Shown here piece after piece: positions 1 through 7,463 of a stretch of 11,084 bases of DNA. This stretch comes from Bacillota bacterium. Its GTDB lineage: Bacteria; Bacillota; Clostridia; Lachnospirales; Lachnospiraceae. The notes under the pieces were generated by a model, which saw only the letters and a list, made by a program, of their open reading frames with translations, was not told the DNA's origin and did no database searches. Position numbers and translations under genes: made by a program. The DNA lies in NCBI GenBank assembly GCA_023392995.1, contig JAEWMZ010000289.1, forward strand, positions 1-11,084. Reading direction: 5' to 3'. The first letter of the stretch is position 1; the number at the start of each line of letters is the position of its first letter.

Positions 1-710
1 TAGCTCAGTACAATTTCCATGGACATTATTATACCGATGCGGATAGACTGGACGATATGCTTCATTTCCGTTGTATTGATGCACAACAGTACTGGGGCGG
101 TGTGAAAGAAGAAATGAGATTGATGGCTGCAAATCCGATGATTCGTGGAATGTTTCTAACGGCCGAACAGATGAAGGCGCACAATATAGAAATAGGTAAA
201 AAAGTTATGGGTACTTACTGGATGCTCGAGAATAACAAGGAAGACTGGATCAAAGCTTTCTTTGGATCAAGAGAAAAACAAAAGGCAATACCGAGCTTTG
301 AAGAAGGTTATAAATTGTTCCATCCAAGCGAAGAACCTACTTATCTAAACCATGGTTATGATGAAGAAAAGGGGATTGAGAATTTAACAGTGGAGGACCT
401 AAAGAAGGCGGCAATGTATCGTGGTGGTGAATGTCTTGCTACAGAGGTACCTAATATCTATACTCCAATTAAATGGAGATGCGCTGATGGACATGAATTC
501 CTGTTATCGGTAAACGCTGTATTGCATGGAGGTCATTGGTGCCCGGATTGTCTGAAAAATGAATGGAGATATGGTGAGATTGCAAAGAAAAATCCTTACT
601 ATGCCCAGGTATGGTTCCCTCTTCATGGTGAAGAAGATGATTATGTAATACCAATGGAATACAGTGCTTATGACATTACAAATAAACTAAAAAAAGAACT
701 TGAACTATAG
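1..710 (+). CDS. Unrecognised protein with C-terminal zinc-finger-like module (5' end missing)
   Basis: The reading frame is open from the left edge (first complete codon at position 3) and has no start before the Met at 57, so the gene very probably begins outside the window. About 235 residues are visible. I do not recognise the N-terminal part, which is rich in aromatic residues and Asp/Glu and includes FHGHYYTDADRLDDMLHFRC. Counting from the Met at 57, the C-terminal part has C142-x3-H146-x15-C162-x2-C165 in the context KWRCADGHEF...GGHWCPDC. This resembles treble-clef or zinc-ribbon modules of the W-x-C-x2-GH-x-F...CP-x-C kind, so zinc binding is likely but inferred. The stop codon overlaps the AGGAG ribosome binding site of the SDR gene 12 bases downstream, so the two are probably co-transcribed. 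The catalytic role, if any, must lie in the missing N-terminus or the unrecognised middle. No function is assigned. Confidence 0.8.
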   Translation, partial: AQYNFHGHYYTDADRLDDMLHFRCIDAQQYWGGVKEEMRLMAANPMIRGMFLTAEQMKAHNIEIGKKVMGTYWMLENNKEDWIKAFFGSREKQKAIPSFEEGYKLFHPSEEPTYLNHGYDEEKGIENLTVEDLKKAAMYRGGECLATEVPNIYTPIKWRCADGHEFLLSVNAVLHGGHWCPDCLKNEWRYGEIAKKNPYYAQVWFPLHGEEDDYVIPMEYSAYDITNKLKKELEL

Positions 711-722
711 GAGAAATCAGAG

Positions 723-1466
723 ATGCTAAAGAATAAAGTAGCGGTAGTAACAGGTGGGAGCAGAGGAATTGGCTATGCTGTAGTTAAAAAATATCTTGAA
801 AATGGTGCAAAAGTGATTTTATTCGGATCGAAGAAAGATACGGCAGATTATGCAGTGAAAGCCTTAAAAGAGGAAAATAGGGATTGGATCGTGGAAGGAT
901 TGGCGCCGAACTTAACCGATTCAAGTGAAATGACGGATACGATTAATTACATTAAAGAAAAGTATGGTAGAATTGATATCTTAGTCAACAATGCAGGGAT
1001 TTCACAAAGTACCAGTATCTATGACTATACTCCGAATGAATTTGAAAGTGTAATGGATCTCAATGTCAAAGCTATATTTTATGCAATACAGCCAACTGTA
1101 AAAATTATGAAACAGCAAGGAGAAGGTTGCATTATTAATACAAGTTCCATGGTTAGCATTCATGGGCAAAGTGCTGGTGTAGGATATCCAACCAGTAAAT
1201 ATGCTGTTAATGGTTTGACACAGTCTCTGGCAAGGGAACTTGGTCCGGATAATATTCGGGTAAATGCGGTTGCCCCGGGTGTAACAAGAACAGATATGGT
1301 AGAGGTATTACCGGAGCAAGTAAAGGATTACATCATGGGCAGCATTCCGCTAAACAGAATAGGAGAACCGGAAGAAGTTGCAGATGCATTCTTATTCCTG
1401 GCAAGCGGTATGGCAAGCTATGTGACGGGTGAGATATTATCAGTAGATGGCGCAGCAAGATCGTAA
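723..1466 (+). CDS. Short-chain dehydrogenase/reductase (SDR, FabG-like)
   Basis: A 247-residue classical SDR of normal family length. It has the Rossmann nucleotide motif TGGSRGIG (residues 10-17), the structural NNAG (89-92), and a complete catalytic tetrad of N114, S142, Y155 and K159 in YPTSK. A PG-containing segment (VAPGVTRTDM) and a C-terminal SVDGA motif are also typical. The segment after beta-strand 2 reads FGSKKD; its Ser and Lys residues suit NADP(H) better than NAD(H), but this is a weak inference. It should reduce a ketone or oxidise an alcohol in the cytoplasm. FabG-like sequence does not fix the substrate: fatty-acid synthesis, sugar alcohols and polyols are all possible. The start is supported by AGGAG at 709-713, which overlaps the stop of the preceding gene. 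Pairing with that gene, and the absence of other fatty-acid genes in view, argue mildly against housekeeping FabG. Confidence 0.93.
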   Translation: MLKNKVAVVTGGSRGIGYAVVKKYLENGAKVILFGSKKDTADYAVKALKEENRDWIVEGLAPNLTDSSEMTDTINYIKEKYGRIDILVNNAGISQSTSIYDYTPNEFESVMDLNVKAIFYAIQPTVKIMKQQGEGCIINTSSMVSIHGQSAGVGYPTSKYAVNGLTQSLARELGPDNIRVNAVAPGVTRTDMVEVLPEQVKDYIMGSIPLNRIGEPEEVADAFLFLASGMASYVTGEILSVDGAARS

Positions 1467-1535
1467 TTTAATGGACCAATTTGATAGGATATTGAATTAC
1501 AAATTCATAATTGTGAATGTAAAAAAATAAATAAT

Positions 1536-1545
1536 TGCTTATAAT
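1536..1545 (+). promoter_or_regulatory. Candidate promoter -10 box for the kinase operon
   Basis: A perfect TATAAT lies at 1540-1545, preceded by TG at 1536-1537. The TG is one base too far upstream for a textbook extended -10. No good -35 hexamer lies 16-18 bases upstream; the best is the poor TGTAAA at 1518-1523. A second weak candidate, TTGTAG (1634-1639) with TTATAA (1657-1662) at 17-base spacing, lies closer to the kinase gene. Perfect -10 boxes are common by chance in DNA this A+T-rich. Confidence 0.3.
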
Positions 1546-1696
1546 ATAAGTTATGAAATGTTATTGTATAGTTTTTCATAAGAGGTTCTGTTTTGCAACG
1601 AGCATCTCTATTACATGAACATGAGCATGGAGCTTGTAGTATACTTATTATATTATTTATAAAAATCGCGGTTTGTGGGCGTATACAATTTTAATC

Positions 1697-1735
1697 CATT
1701 AGGAAAAGCGATACTGCTTTTCCTAATGTGTTTTT
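1697..1735 (+). terminator. Rho-independent terminator in front of the kinase gene
   Basis: A perfect 13-bp stem, CATTAGGAAAAGC (1697-1709) with GCTTTTCCTAATG (1716-1728), closes a 6-base loop and is followed by TG and a run of five T (1731-1735). It ends about 40 bases before the kinase start codon. The ATG at 1728 that would lengthen the kinase lies across the base of this stem, which argues against its use as a start. The structure either ends transcription from upstream or acts as a conditional terminator in the kinase leader. Confidence 0.85.
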
Positions 1736-1775
1736 AGCGTTTAAACGAATTAATTATGTTATCAATGGAGCTAGT

Positions 1776-3479
1776 ATGAAGAGAAGGTTTGAGAAATATG
1801 GAATAAGAACTAGAATTTTAATATTATTTACGGTGTTGGTGATTATACCTTTCTTTACTTTAATGATCGTGGTATCATCTGTTTTTCAGCGATATGCCCG
1901 TAAAAGTTACGGGGATAATATGGTGGATACTTTGACAGCTGTCACTACACAAGTAATAGCTACCATGAAAAAATATGAGGAAAGTACTATGTCCTTTTAT
2001 TACAATGGAGGTGTAGAAAAGTTAAATGGAGCTCTGAACGAATCAGATAAGGAGTCACTAGAAGATAATCTTTCAGCAATTTGTTATTCCTATAATGGGA
2101 TTATGACATCCTATCTGGAATCTGAGGGAAGTGTGTACCATAGCTATCAAACCTACTCTAATTTGCTGGAGGAAATGAAACAATACCGGAGCAAAATCAT
2201 AGCAGACGGTGGGAGCTGCAGTTGGTATCCAACCAGTAAACTGTTTGGCAAAGCGAATACGAACCACTATGTTATGGCTAGATCCTTAAACAGTCGTACA
2301 AAAAAGAACGTTGGAATTCTTTATCTTGTGGTAAACGATAAAATGATTGCGGATTCCTTAAATCAGCTCACGATGGAGGATACGATAAAGTATCTCGTTG
2401 ACAAGGATGGTACTATATTATACAGTTCCGATTCAAGTAAATTTGGAAAAAACTTTGATATCAAACAGCTGGTACAGGGAGAGGTTAGTGGTTATCGAAT
2501 TGGGAAAGTAAACGAAGAGAGAACCTTAATTGCATCCTATCACCTTTTTGAAACAGATTGGTATTTTATTAGTACAATCAAGGAAACGGATATGTTAAAA
2601 CTATTTTCTCCGTTGCAAAGGAGCTATATATATATTTCGATTGTATATTTTCTGTTTTTATTCATAATGCTCCTAACACTTCAGAAATATGTTTTTGGCC
2701 CTTTAGGAGTTTTAAAACGTTCTATGGATCAGTTTGCACTGGGAAATTTGGATGTTCAGATGCCGGATATCGCTATTGGAGAATTATCAAGTTTATCGAA
2801 ACATTTTAATAATATGACATTCAGGATTAAGATTCTCATGGACAATAATGAAAATGAAGTCAAGGAAAAAAACAATTTCAAAATGAAGTCACTAGTAGCG
2901 CAGCTGACCCCCCACTTTATCTATAATTCATTAAATACAATCCGATGGATTGCAGTAATCAATAAACAAGATAATATCCAGAAGCTTACAGATTCACTCA
3001 TTCGGATACTGATGAATGCAGCTAAAGTAGACGATGTAGATTATACTATAGCGGATGAATTGGAATTAATCAAAAATTATGCGGTTATCCAGAAAGCCAG
3101 ATTTATGAATTTTGAATTAAATATTGATGCGAATGATTTGGTGAACCATTATAAGATTCATAAATTTTTGATACAGCCGGTAGTCGAAAATGCAATTATT
3201 CATGGGCTGGGAAGAGGAAGCATCCTTCGAGGAGAGATTACCATAAGAATTTGGACAGATGACAATTTGAAAATTACAGTAAAAGATAATGGGATAGGTA
3301 TGGATGTTAAGGAATGGAGGGAAAGTGAAGGTATTACAAAAAATCATACTAATATTGGCTTGAAGAATATAGAGCAAATTATTACTTTAGAATATGGAGC
3401 AGAATACGGTATACAGGTTAACAGTGTAATAGGACAAGGAACTCAGGTGGAATATACATTACCAATAATCAGTAGGTGA
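1776..3479 (+). CDS. YesM-type sensor histidine kinase
   Basis: A membrane sensor kinase of 567 residues from ATG 1776, chosen because ATGGAG (1765-1770) lies 5 bases upstream; the in-frame ATG at 1728 has no such site and sits in a terminator stem. Order of parts: TM1 about 14-36; an extracellular sensor of about 245 residues with dCache-like features (GILYLVVNDK, YLVDKDGTILYSS); TM2 about 284-307; a HAMP linker to about 357; a His_kinase domain with phospho-acceptor H380 in QLTPHFIYNSLN; and an HATPase_c domain with N472 (VENAIIHG) and D504-x-G-x-G (DNGIGMD). The usual form of the His motif is QINPHFLYNTLN, so this is a mild variant. It should phosphorylate the response regulator encoded 4 bases downstream. 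Next to a sugar importer, the likely ligand is an oligosaccharide or binding-protein complex, but the sequence does not identify it. Confidence 0.93.
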   Translation: MKRRFEKYGIRTRILILFTVLVIIPFFTLMIVVSSVFQRYARKSYGDNMVDTLTAVTTQVIATMKKYEESTMSFYYNGGVEKLNGALNESDKESLEDNLSAICYSYNGIMTSYLESEGSVYHSYQTYSNLLEEMKQYRSKIIADGGSCSWYPTSKLFGKANTNHYVMARSLNSRTKKNVGILYLVVNDKMIADSLNQLTMEDTIKYLVDKDGTILYSSDSSKFGKNFDIKQLVQGEVSGYRIGKVNEERTLIASYHLFETDWYFISTIKETDMLKLFSPLQRSYIYISIVYFLFLFIMLLTLQKYVFGPLGVLKRSMDQFALGNLDVQMPDIAIGELSSLSKHFNNMTFRIKILMDNNENEVKEKNNFKMKSLVAQLTPHFIYNSLNTIRWIAVINKQDNIQKLTDSLIRILMNAAKVDDVDYTIADELELIKNYAVIQKARFMNFELNIDANDLVNHYKIHKFLIQPVVENAIIHGLGRGSILRGEITIRIWTDDNLKITVKDNGIGMDVKEWRESEGITKNHTNIGLKNIEQIITLEYGAEYGIQVNSVIGQGTQVEYTLPIISR

Positions 3480-3483
3480 AAAA

Positions 3484-4983
3484 ATGATTCGATTAATAAT
3501 CGTAGATGACGAAGTACTTTCTAGAATAGGTATTAAATCCTTTCTTGAGGAGAAAGAGGATATCATTGTAGCAGGAGTGTTTAGCCAGGCGTCGGATGCT
3601 TTGGATTTTTTGAGTAAGAATCAAATTGATATTGTTATTACGGATATTGAAATGTCAGATATGAATGGACTGGAATTTATAAAGAACATCAGAAAAGATA
3701 ATCTGGCAGAAGGAATCATTATATTAAGCTGCCATGATAATTTTGAATATGCTAGGGAAGCTATTTCTCTCGGTACGGACAGCTATCTATTAAAGCACAG
3801 TGTTGATGAGAAGATACTAATAGACGAAATAAATAAGGTATTTACAAAGATATCGACTACGAGTACTCGTAAAAATATGAAAAAGGATAATAATCCGGTA
3901 ACATTGATAGATCAAAGTGGTGTTTATATGGTTGGTATACTGAAATTTCCGAAATACTATCAAGGTGAGGAAATACCGATGAGTGGTCAAATAGAAGAAA
4001 ACATGCTGGTACATTTGTTGGAGGAAATAGTAGTTCAGTATCATATGGGAACACTGTTTGCTCCATATAAAAAAGATATGTTTATCATATTCCGATTTGA
4101 TGCTAATACAAAAACCTCAGAACGTGAAGCCATGATTACTGAATACGCTTTTGAGTTAAAGAAAAATGTTGAGCAGTATGTCAATAAATCCTTGATCATA
4201 GGATTGAGTCAAGAACTGACAGATTCCAGAGATATCCCAATCTGTTATACAAATGCGGTTGAAGCGGCAGAATTATATTTCTATGATGAACAAAGCTTTT
4301 TATTTAAATATAGTAATGTTAATTCTGCTGAGGTTCCTGGACTGCATTTTACACCTGAGAATTTTCTGGATGATGAGGGGATAAAAGATTTTATGGAGGA
4401 ATTGAAGATCTTTTTGAATCGTTGCAGAAGGAATAACATTAGAGTAAAGACGTTAAATGATATTCTAATTCATGAAGTAAACGCCCTCGTCTATAAAGTT
4501 TTAAATCAATATCGCTTTAACGATGAGGTAATGATCAAATGGAATTCCGTTTATCAGTTTATTCCAGCTGTAATGTATGCAGAAAACGTTGAAGTATTAA
4601 AAAGTAATCTGAAGAAAGTAATGAGGCAATTTCAGGAGGAATTATTGTACCAGCTTCGTAAGGACGAATTTTCAGAAATATTCCATTTTATAGATAGCAA
4701 CCTATCTGAAAAATTATCTTTAGGGGAAATGGCAAATATGAACTGTATGAGTATACCATCCTTTTGCAAAAAATTTAAAGAAAGAACCGGTATGACACTG
4801 GTACAGTATATTAATCAGCAAAAAATTGAAAAAGTAAAGGTTTATTTGAGTGATCGCCGGTATTCCCTCGGACAGATTGCTGAAATAACGGGATTTACCA
4901 ATGAAAATTATATGATCAGAGTATTTAAAAAGGTCACCGGGCAAACCGTAAAGGATTATCGTTCCGACTTAGAAGATATATAA
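3484..4983 (+). CDS. YesN-type response regulator, AraC-family
   Basis: A 499-residue transcription factor. The N-terminal receiver domain (about 1-120) has the acidic pocket D8/D9, phospho-acceptor D54 (ITDIEMSDMNG), switch S82 and K104, so it should be phosphorylatable. The middle (about 140-280) looks like the degenerate GGDEF-like domain common in YesN proteins (IGLSQELTDSRD, then NAVEAAE), followed by a helical linker. The C-terminal 100 residues form a double helix-turn-helix AraC domain (LGEMANMNCMSIPSFCKKF, then LGQIAEITGFTNENYMIRVF). The AGGTGA ribosome binding site (3474-3479) contains the stop of the kinase gene, so the two are translationally close and form one operon. A terminator follows the gene. 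The probable target is the importer promoter just downstream; no repeated binding site for it could be identified. Confidence 0.94.
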   Translation: MIRLIIVDDEVLSRIGIKSFLEEKEDIIVAGVFSQASDALDFLSKNQIDIVITDIEMSDMNGLEFIKNIRKDNLAEGIIILSCHDNFEYAREAISLGTDSYLLKHSVDEKILIDEINKVFTKISTTSTRKNMKKDNNPVTLIDQSGVYMVGILKFPKYYQGEEIPMSGQIEENMLVHLLEEIVVQYHMGTLFAPYKKDMFIIFRFDANTKTSEREAMITEYAFELKKNVEQYVNKSLIIGLSQELTDSRDIPICYTNAVEAAELYFYDEQSFLFKYSNVNSAEVPGLHFTPENFLDDEGIKDFMEELKIFLNRCRRNNIRVKTLNDILIHEVNALVYKVLNQYRFNDEVMIKWNSVYQFIPAVMYAENVEVLKSNLKKVMRQFQEELLYQLRKDEFSEIFHFIDSNLSEKLSLGEMANMNCMSIPSFCKKFKERTGMTLVQYINQQKIEKVKVYLSDRRYSLGQIAEITGFTNENYMIRVFKKVTGQTVKDYRSDLEDI

Positions 4984-5054
4984 TATTGAATGTTGAATAT
5001 GATTTTTAACCTAGGGAATCTTAAAACTTAACAATAAATATAAATATTTGAATG

Positions 5055-5097
5055 AAAGAAAGAAGTCTGTTAATGGAAGTGACGGCTTTCTTTTTTT
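5055..5097 (+). terminator. Rho-independent terminator after the response regulator
   Basis: AAAGAAAG (5055-5062) pairs with CTTTCTTT (5086-5093). A 2x2 internal mismatch (AA against GG) then leads to GTC/GAC (5065-5067 with 5081-5083), and T continues to 5097. The stem is A+T-rich and interrupted, so termination may be partial. It separates the two-component genes from the importer genes. Confidence 0.65.
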
Positions 5098-5102
5098 ATA
5101 AT
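5074..5102 (+). promoter_or_regulatory. Candidate promoter for the importer genes
   Basis: A perfect TATAAT (5097-5102) directly follows the terminator T-run and overlaps its last base. Only a weak -35-like TGGAAG (5074-5079) lies at 17-base spacing, inside the terminator loop. A poor -35 fits a promoter that needs an activator such as the neighbouring response regulator, but TATAAT could arise by chance here. No clear catabolite-repression (cre) site was seen between 4984 and 5142. Confidence 0.3.
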
Positions 5103-5142
5103 ATTACTGTAATAAAATTTTATAAAAAAGGAGAGGAAAGTT

Positions 5143-6459
5143 ATGAAACTAAAAAAAGTAGTAGCGATGTTTACGCTAACAGCTATGGTGGGTACTATAT
5201 TTGCTGGTTGCAGTAATACTACGCCATCAAGTAGCAATGAGGGAAATGCTGTGACGGAGGAAACAAAAAATGATGGTGGAGCCACAGGGGAGGAACAGAA
5301 AGATATTTCCGGTACAATTACGATATTTGAACATGAGTATAGCTATGAAGACAGTTTAAAAGAAGTCATTGCAGGATTTAATAAACGGTATCCTAATGTG
5401 GATGTAAAATATGAAATCAAGGCTGGACAGGAATATTACAGTATCTTATCCACGGCGATTCAATCAGGAGATGGACCGGATCTATTCTGGACCAATGGTA
5501 CTGCTACTAGCAATATGGCTGATTTTGTATCAAATGGTGTATGCTATGATCTGACGAATGCCATTGATTATAGCCTTTATGATGAGAGTGCCATGAATTT
5601 AACAAAAGTGAATGGAAAATCCTATTCTATCCCATGGCTGACATTGGATACCAGAGCAGTCTATTATAATAAAGACCTATTTAGTGAAAATGGATGGGAA
5701 CTACCAAAAACCTTCAGTGAGTTTGAGACACTGTTAGGTACGATTAAAGCTGCTGGGTATACACCGATTTCACTATGCGCAGCGGATCCTTATACGCTCT
5801 TATTTGCTTTTGAACCAATACTGGCAGCTTATAATGTAGAGTATACCAAAGGATTAGCAGATAATTCAGTAACAGCTACCGACAAGCCGGTCAAAGATGT
5901 TTTAGAGCTTATGCTTAATTGGGCAGATAAAGGTTACTTTGGAGACAACTGGCTAGGTGTAGCTGATAATAATGCACAGATTCTTGGGTTTACCTCTGGT
6001 AAAGCTGCAATGAATATAGCAGGTTCCTGGGATGCTGCTACAATAAGTCAGAATAATCCGGAATTGAATTTTGGTGCTTTTGCGATTCCAACAGAAGACG
6101 GAGTGACAGGACTTGTCGGAACACCGGCGAACGGTTTTTCTGTTAATGCTGCTTCAAAAAATCTGGATGCAGCAGTTGCCTTTGCTAACTACTGCGCATC
6201 ACTTGAGGCTCAGAAAATCTGGGTACAATCCCAGGGAGCTGTTTCTGCAAGCCCGGATATTGAAGCCTCCTCTGAAATTGCAAAGGAAATAAGCAGCTAT
6301 GGAAATGGAAACATATATAGAAGTTGGCAGAATGTATTAAGCACTAATTCAACGAATGGTCAAGCTGCAACTATTTTTGGTACTGATTTCCCGGTAGTGT
6401 TTTCAAAGAATTTATATGTTGATGATTTCTTGAAAGAAATCAGTGATGTTATGCAGTAA
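5143..6459 (+). CDS. ABC sugar transporter substrate-binding lipoprotein (CUT1 family)
   Basis: A 438-residue extracellular binding protein, normal length for the family. The N-terminus MKLKK, a hydrophobic stretch and the lipobox FAGC place the lipid-anchored cysteine at C23. A Ser/Thr/Asn/Glu-rich linker follows to about residue 50. The mature domain begins with ISGTITIFEHEYSYEDSLKE and includes FNKRYPNVDVKYE and GDGPDLFWTNG, typical of family-1 oligosaccharide-binding proteins, plus a C-terminal VAFANYCASLEAQK segment. It should capture a sugar or oligosaccharide outside the membrane and deliver it to the two permeases. A strong site, AGGAG (5129-5133), lies 9 bases before the start. The gene begins a separate transcription unit after a terminator, and a large hairpin follows it. 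The substrate cannot be read from sequence; the downstream GH78 gene suggests a rhamnose-containing ligand. Confidence 0.95.
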   Translation: MKLKKVVAMFTLTAMVGTIFAGCSNTTPSSSNEGNAVTEETKNDGGATGEEQKDISGTITIFEHEYSYEDSLKEVIAGFNKRYPNVDVKYEIKAGQEYYSILSTAIQSGDGPDLFWTNGTATSNMADFVSNGVCYDLTNAIDYSLYDESAMNLTKVNGKSYSIPWLTLDTRAVYYNKDLFSENGWELPKTFSEFETLLGTIKAAGYTPISLCAADPYTLLFAFEPILAAYNVEYTKGLADNSVTATDKPVKDVLELMLNWADKGYFGDNWLGVADNNAQILGFTSGKAAMNIAGSWDAATISQNNPELNFGAFAIPTEDGVTGLVGTPANGFSVNAASKNLDAAVAFANYCASLEAQKIWVQSQGAVSASPDIEASSEIAKEISSYGNGNIYRSWQNVLSTNSTNGQAATIFGTDFPVVFSKNLYVDDFLKEISDVMQ

Positions 6460-6484
6460 TTGTTTTATTAATCTGTTGTAATCA

Positions 6485-6536
6485 AAAGGCTGTTGCAAAA
6501 ATGTAACAAGTGAGCTGTTATTTGCAACAGCCCTTT
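6485..6536 (+). terminator. Long intercistronic hairpin between binding protein and first permease
   Basis: GGCTGTTGCAAA (6488-6499) pairs perfectly with TTTGCAACAGCC (6521-6532). TAAC/GTTA (6504-6507 with 6517-6520) extends it inward and AAA/TTT extends it outward past a bulged C. The tract after the stem is only CTTTCT, not a real T-run, and the permease ribosome binding site follows at 6539. It is best read as a leaky terminator or an mRNA-stabilising structure that keeps binding-protein levels above permease levels, a usual arrangement in such operons. Confidence 0.7.
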
Positions 6537-6549
6537 CTAGGAGGTTTTT

Positions 6550-7452
6550 ATGAAGAGTAAAAGAAAACACATTTTCTTTATTGCCCCAGGTTTTATTTTA
6601 TATACGCTATTTATCATTGTTCCGGTTATCTATGTAGTATATTTAAGCTTCTTCGAATGGTCGGGTTTTGGTGAAATGAAATTTAATGGTATCAAAAATT
6701 TTATAATCTTATTTACGGACTCAAGAATTGCTCCCACCTTTTTTCACGCAATACTTAATAATTTGAAATATCTTTTGTGCGTTTGGTTAATTATAACGCC
6801 TTTTCAATATATATTAGCATATTTATTTTATATTAAAGTTCCTTTGTTCAGATACATAAAGTTTATGGTTTTTTTACCTTACGTAATCAGTTCAACGATT
6901 GTGAGTTTTTTTGCAACACTAATCTTTGATCCCAACATCGGATATCTGAATCAATTCTTAGCAGGAATAGGATTATCCGATTTGCAGGGAGCCTGGTTTG
7001 GAGACCCAAAATGGGCATTTAAGTTAATGATCGCAATGATTATTTGGCAGGGTGCCGGATCCGGTATTATGATTTTTTATTCCAACATGATGGATATCCC
7101 GCAGGAAGTTATGGAAGCGTGTAGGATTGATGGATGTTCGGAAAGTCAGAGATTTCGGCATATTCTTCTTCCGATGACACTTCCATCCTGCGCATCCATT
7201 ATAACCATGAGTACAATCTGGGCATTGGCAATTTTTGATATGCCTTTTATTTTGGGAGGTGCAAATGGTGGGGTAGGAGGTTCCCTGGATTTTGTTAATT
7301 TGGTATTTTACAGATATACCTTCGGCAGCGCATTTAATGGTCAATCAAATCTGGGATTTGGAGCCTCTATATGTGTTATCATGTTTATCGTTATGCTTAT
7401 CGTTACTACGGTACAAAATAAAATACTTAGTAAGTTTGAATATGAAAATTAG
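6550..7452 (+). CDS. CUT1 sugar ABC transporter permease, MalF/UgpA type
   Basis: A 300-residue inner-membrane subunit with six predicted membrane segments. The first is at about residues 8-34, and later ones include FLPYVISSTIVSFFATLIF and the C-terminal CVIMFIVMLIVTTVQ. The cytoplasmic EAA loop that docks on the ATPase is clear: E189-A-C-R-I-D194-G195...F202...L-P208. Length and loop position match the short (roughly 300-residue) MalF-like permeases of Gram-positive sugar importers. AGGAGG (6539-6544) precedes the start. The gene follows the binding protein across a hairpin and is 11 bases from the second permease gene, with which it should form a heterodimeric channel. Cys replaces the usual Ala or Thr of the DGA core (DGC), a conservative change. 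Confidence 0.95.
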   Translation: MKSKRKHIFFIAPGFILYTLFIIVPVIYVVYLSFFEWSGFGEMKFNGIKNFIILFTDSRIAPTFFHAILNNLKYLLCVWLIITPFQYILAYLFYIKVPLFRYIKFMVFLPYVISSTIVSFFATLIFDPNIGYLNQFLAGIGLSDLQGAWFGDPKWAFKLMIAMIIWQGAGSGIMIFYSNMMDIPQEVMEACRIDGCSESQRFRHILLPMTLPSCASIITMSTIWALAIFDMPFILGGANGGVGGSLDFVNLVFYRYTFGSAFNGQSNLGFGASICVIMFIVMLIVTTVQNKILSKFEYEN

Positions 7453-7463
7453 GAGGTACCTCT

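Larger units (their letters stand above)
1467..1775 (+). promoter_or_regulatory. 309-base non-coding leader region before the kinase gene
   Basis: This A+T-rich gap holds no convincing gene. From left to right it contains: a GAATT-ACA-AATTC inverted repeat (1494-1506); a consensus TATAAT (1540-1545) inside the palindrome CTTAT-AAT-ATAAG (1538-1550); an 8-bp inverted repeat TTATGAAA/TTTCATAA (1551-1558 with 1574-1581); three tandem CATGRR hexamers (1614-1631); and a 13-bp terminator hairpin (1697-1728) followed by a T-run. If transcription starts near 1552, the kinase gene has an untranslated leader of roughly 220 bases with a terminator near its end. Alternatively, the terminator simply ends transcription from the upstream SDR operon and the kinase promoter is unrecognised. 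Confidence 0.5.

Noticed and set aside
57..710. A complete gene starting at ATG 57.
   Set aside because: The frame stays open to the left edge with protein-like codons and there is no ribosome binding site before 57, so this is more likely an internal methionine of a longer gene.
1728..1775. A 16-residue N-terminal extension of the kinase from ATG 1728.
   Set aside because: The ATG lies at the base of a perfect terminator stem, has no ribosome binding site, and the extension precedes the basic residues and first membrane segment that normally begin such kinases. ATG 1776 has ATGGAG at proper distance.
7024..7344. A 106-codon minus-strand open frame inside the first permease gene.
   Set aside because: It lies entirely within a clear permease coding region, and its translation looks like reverse-strand noise rather than a protein.
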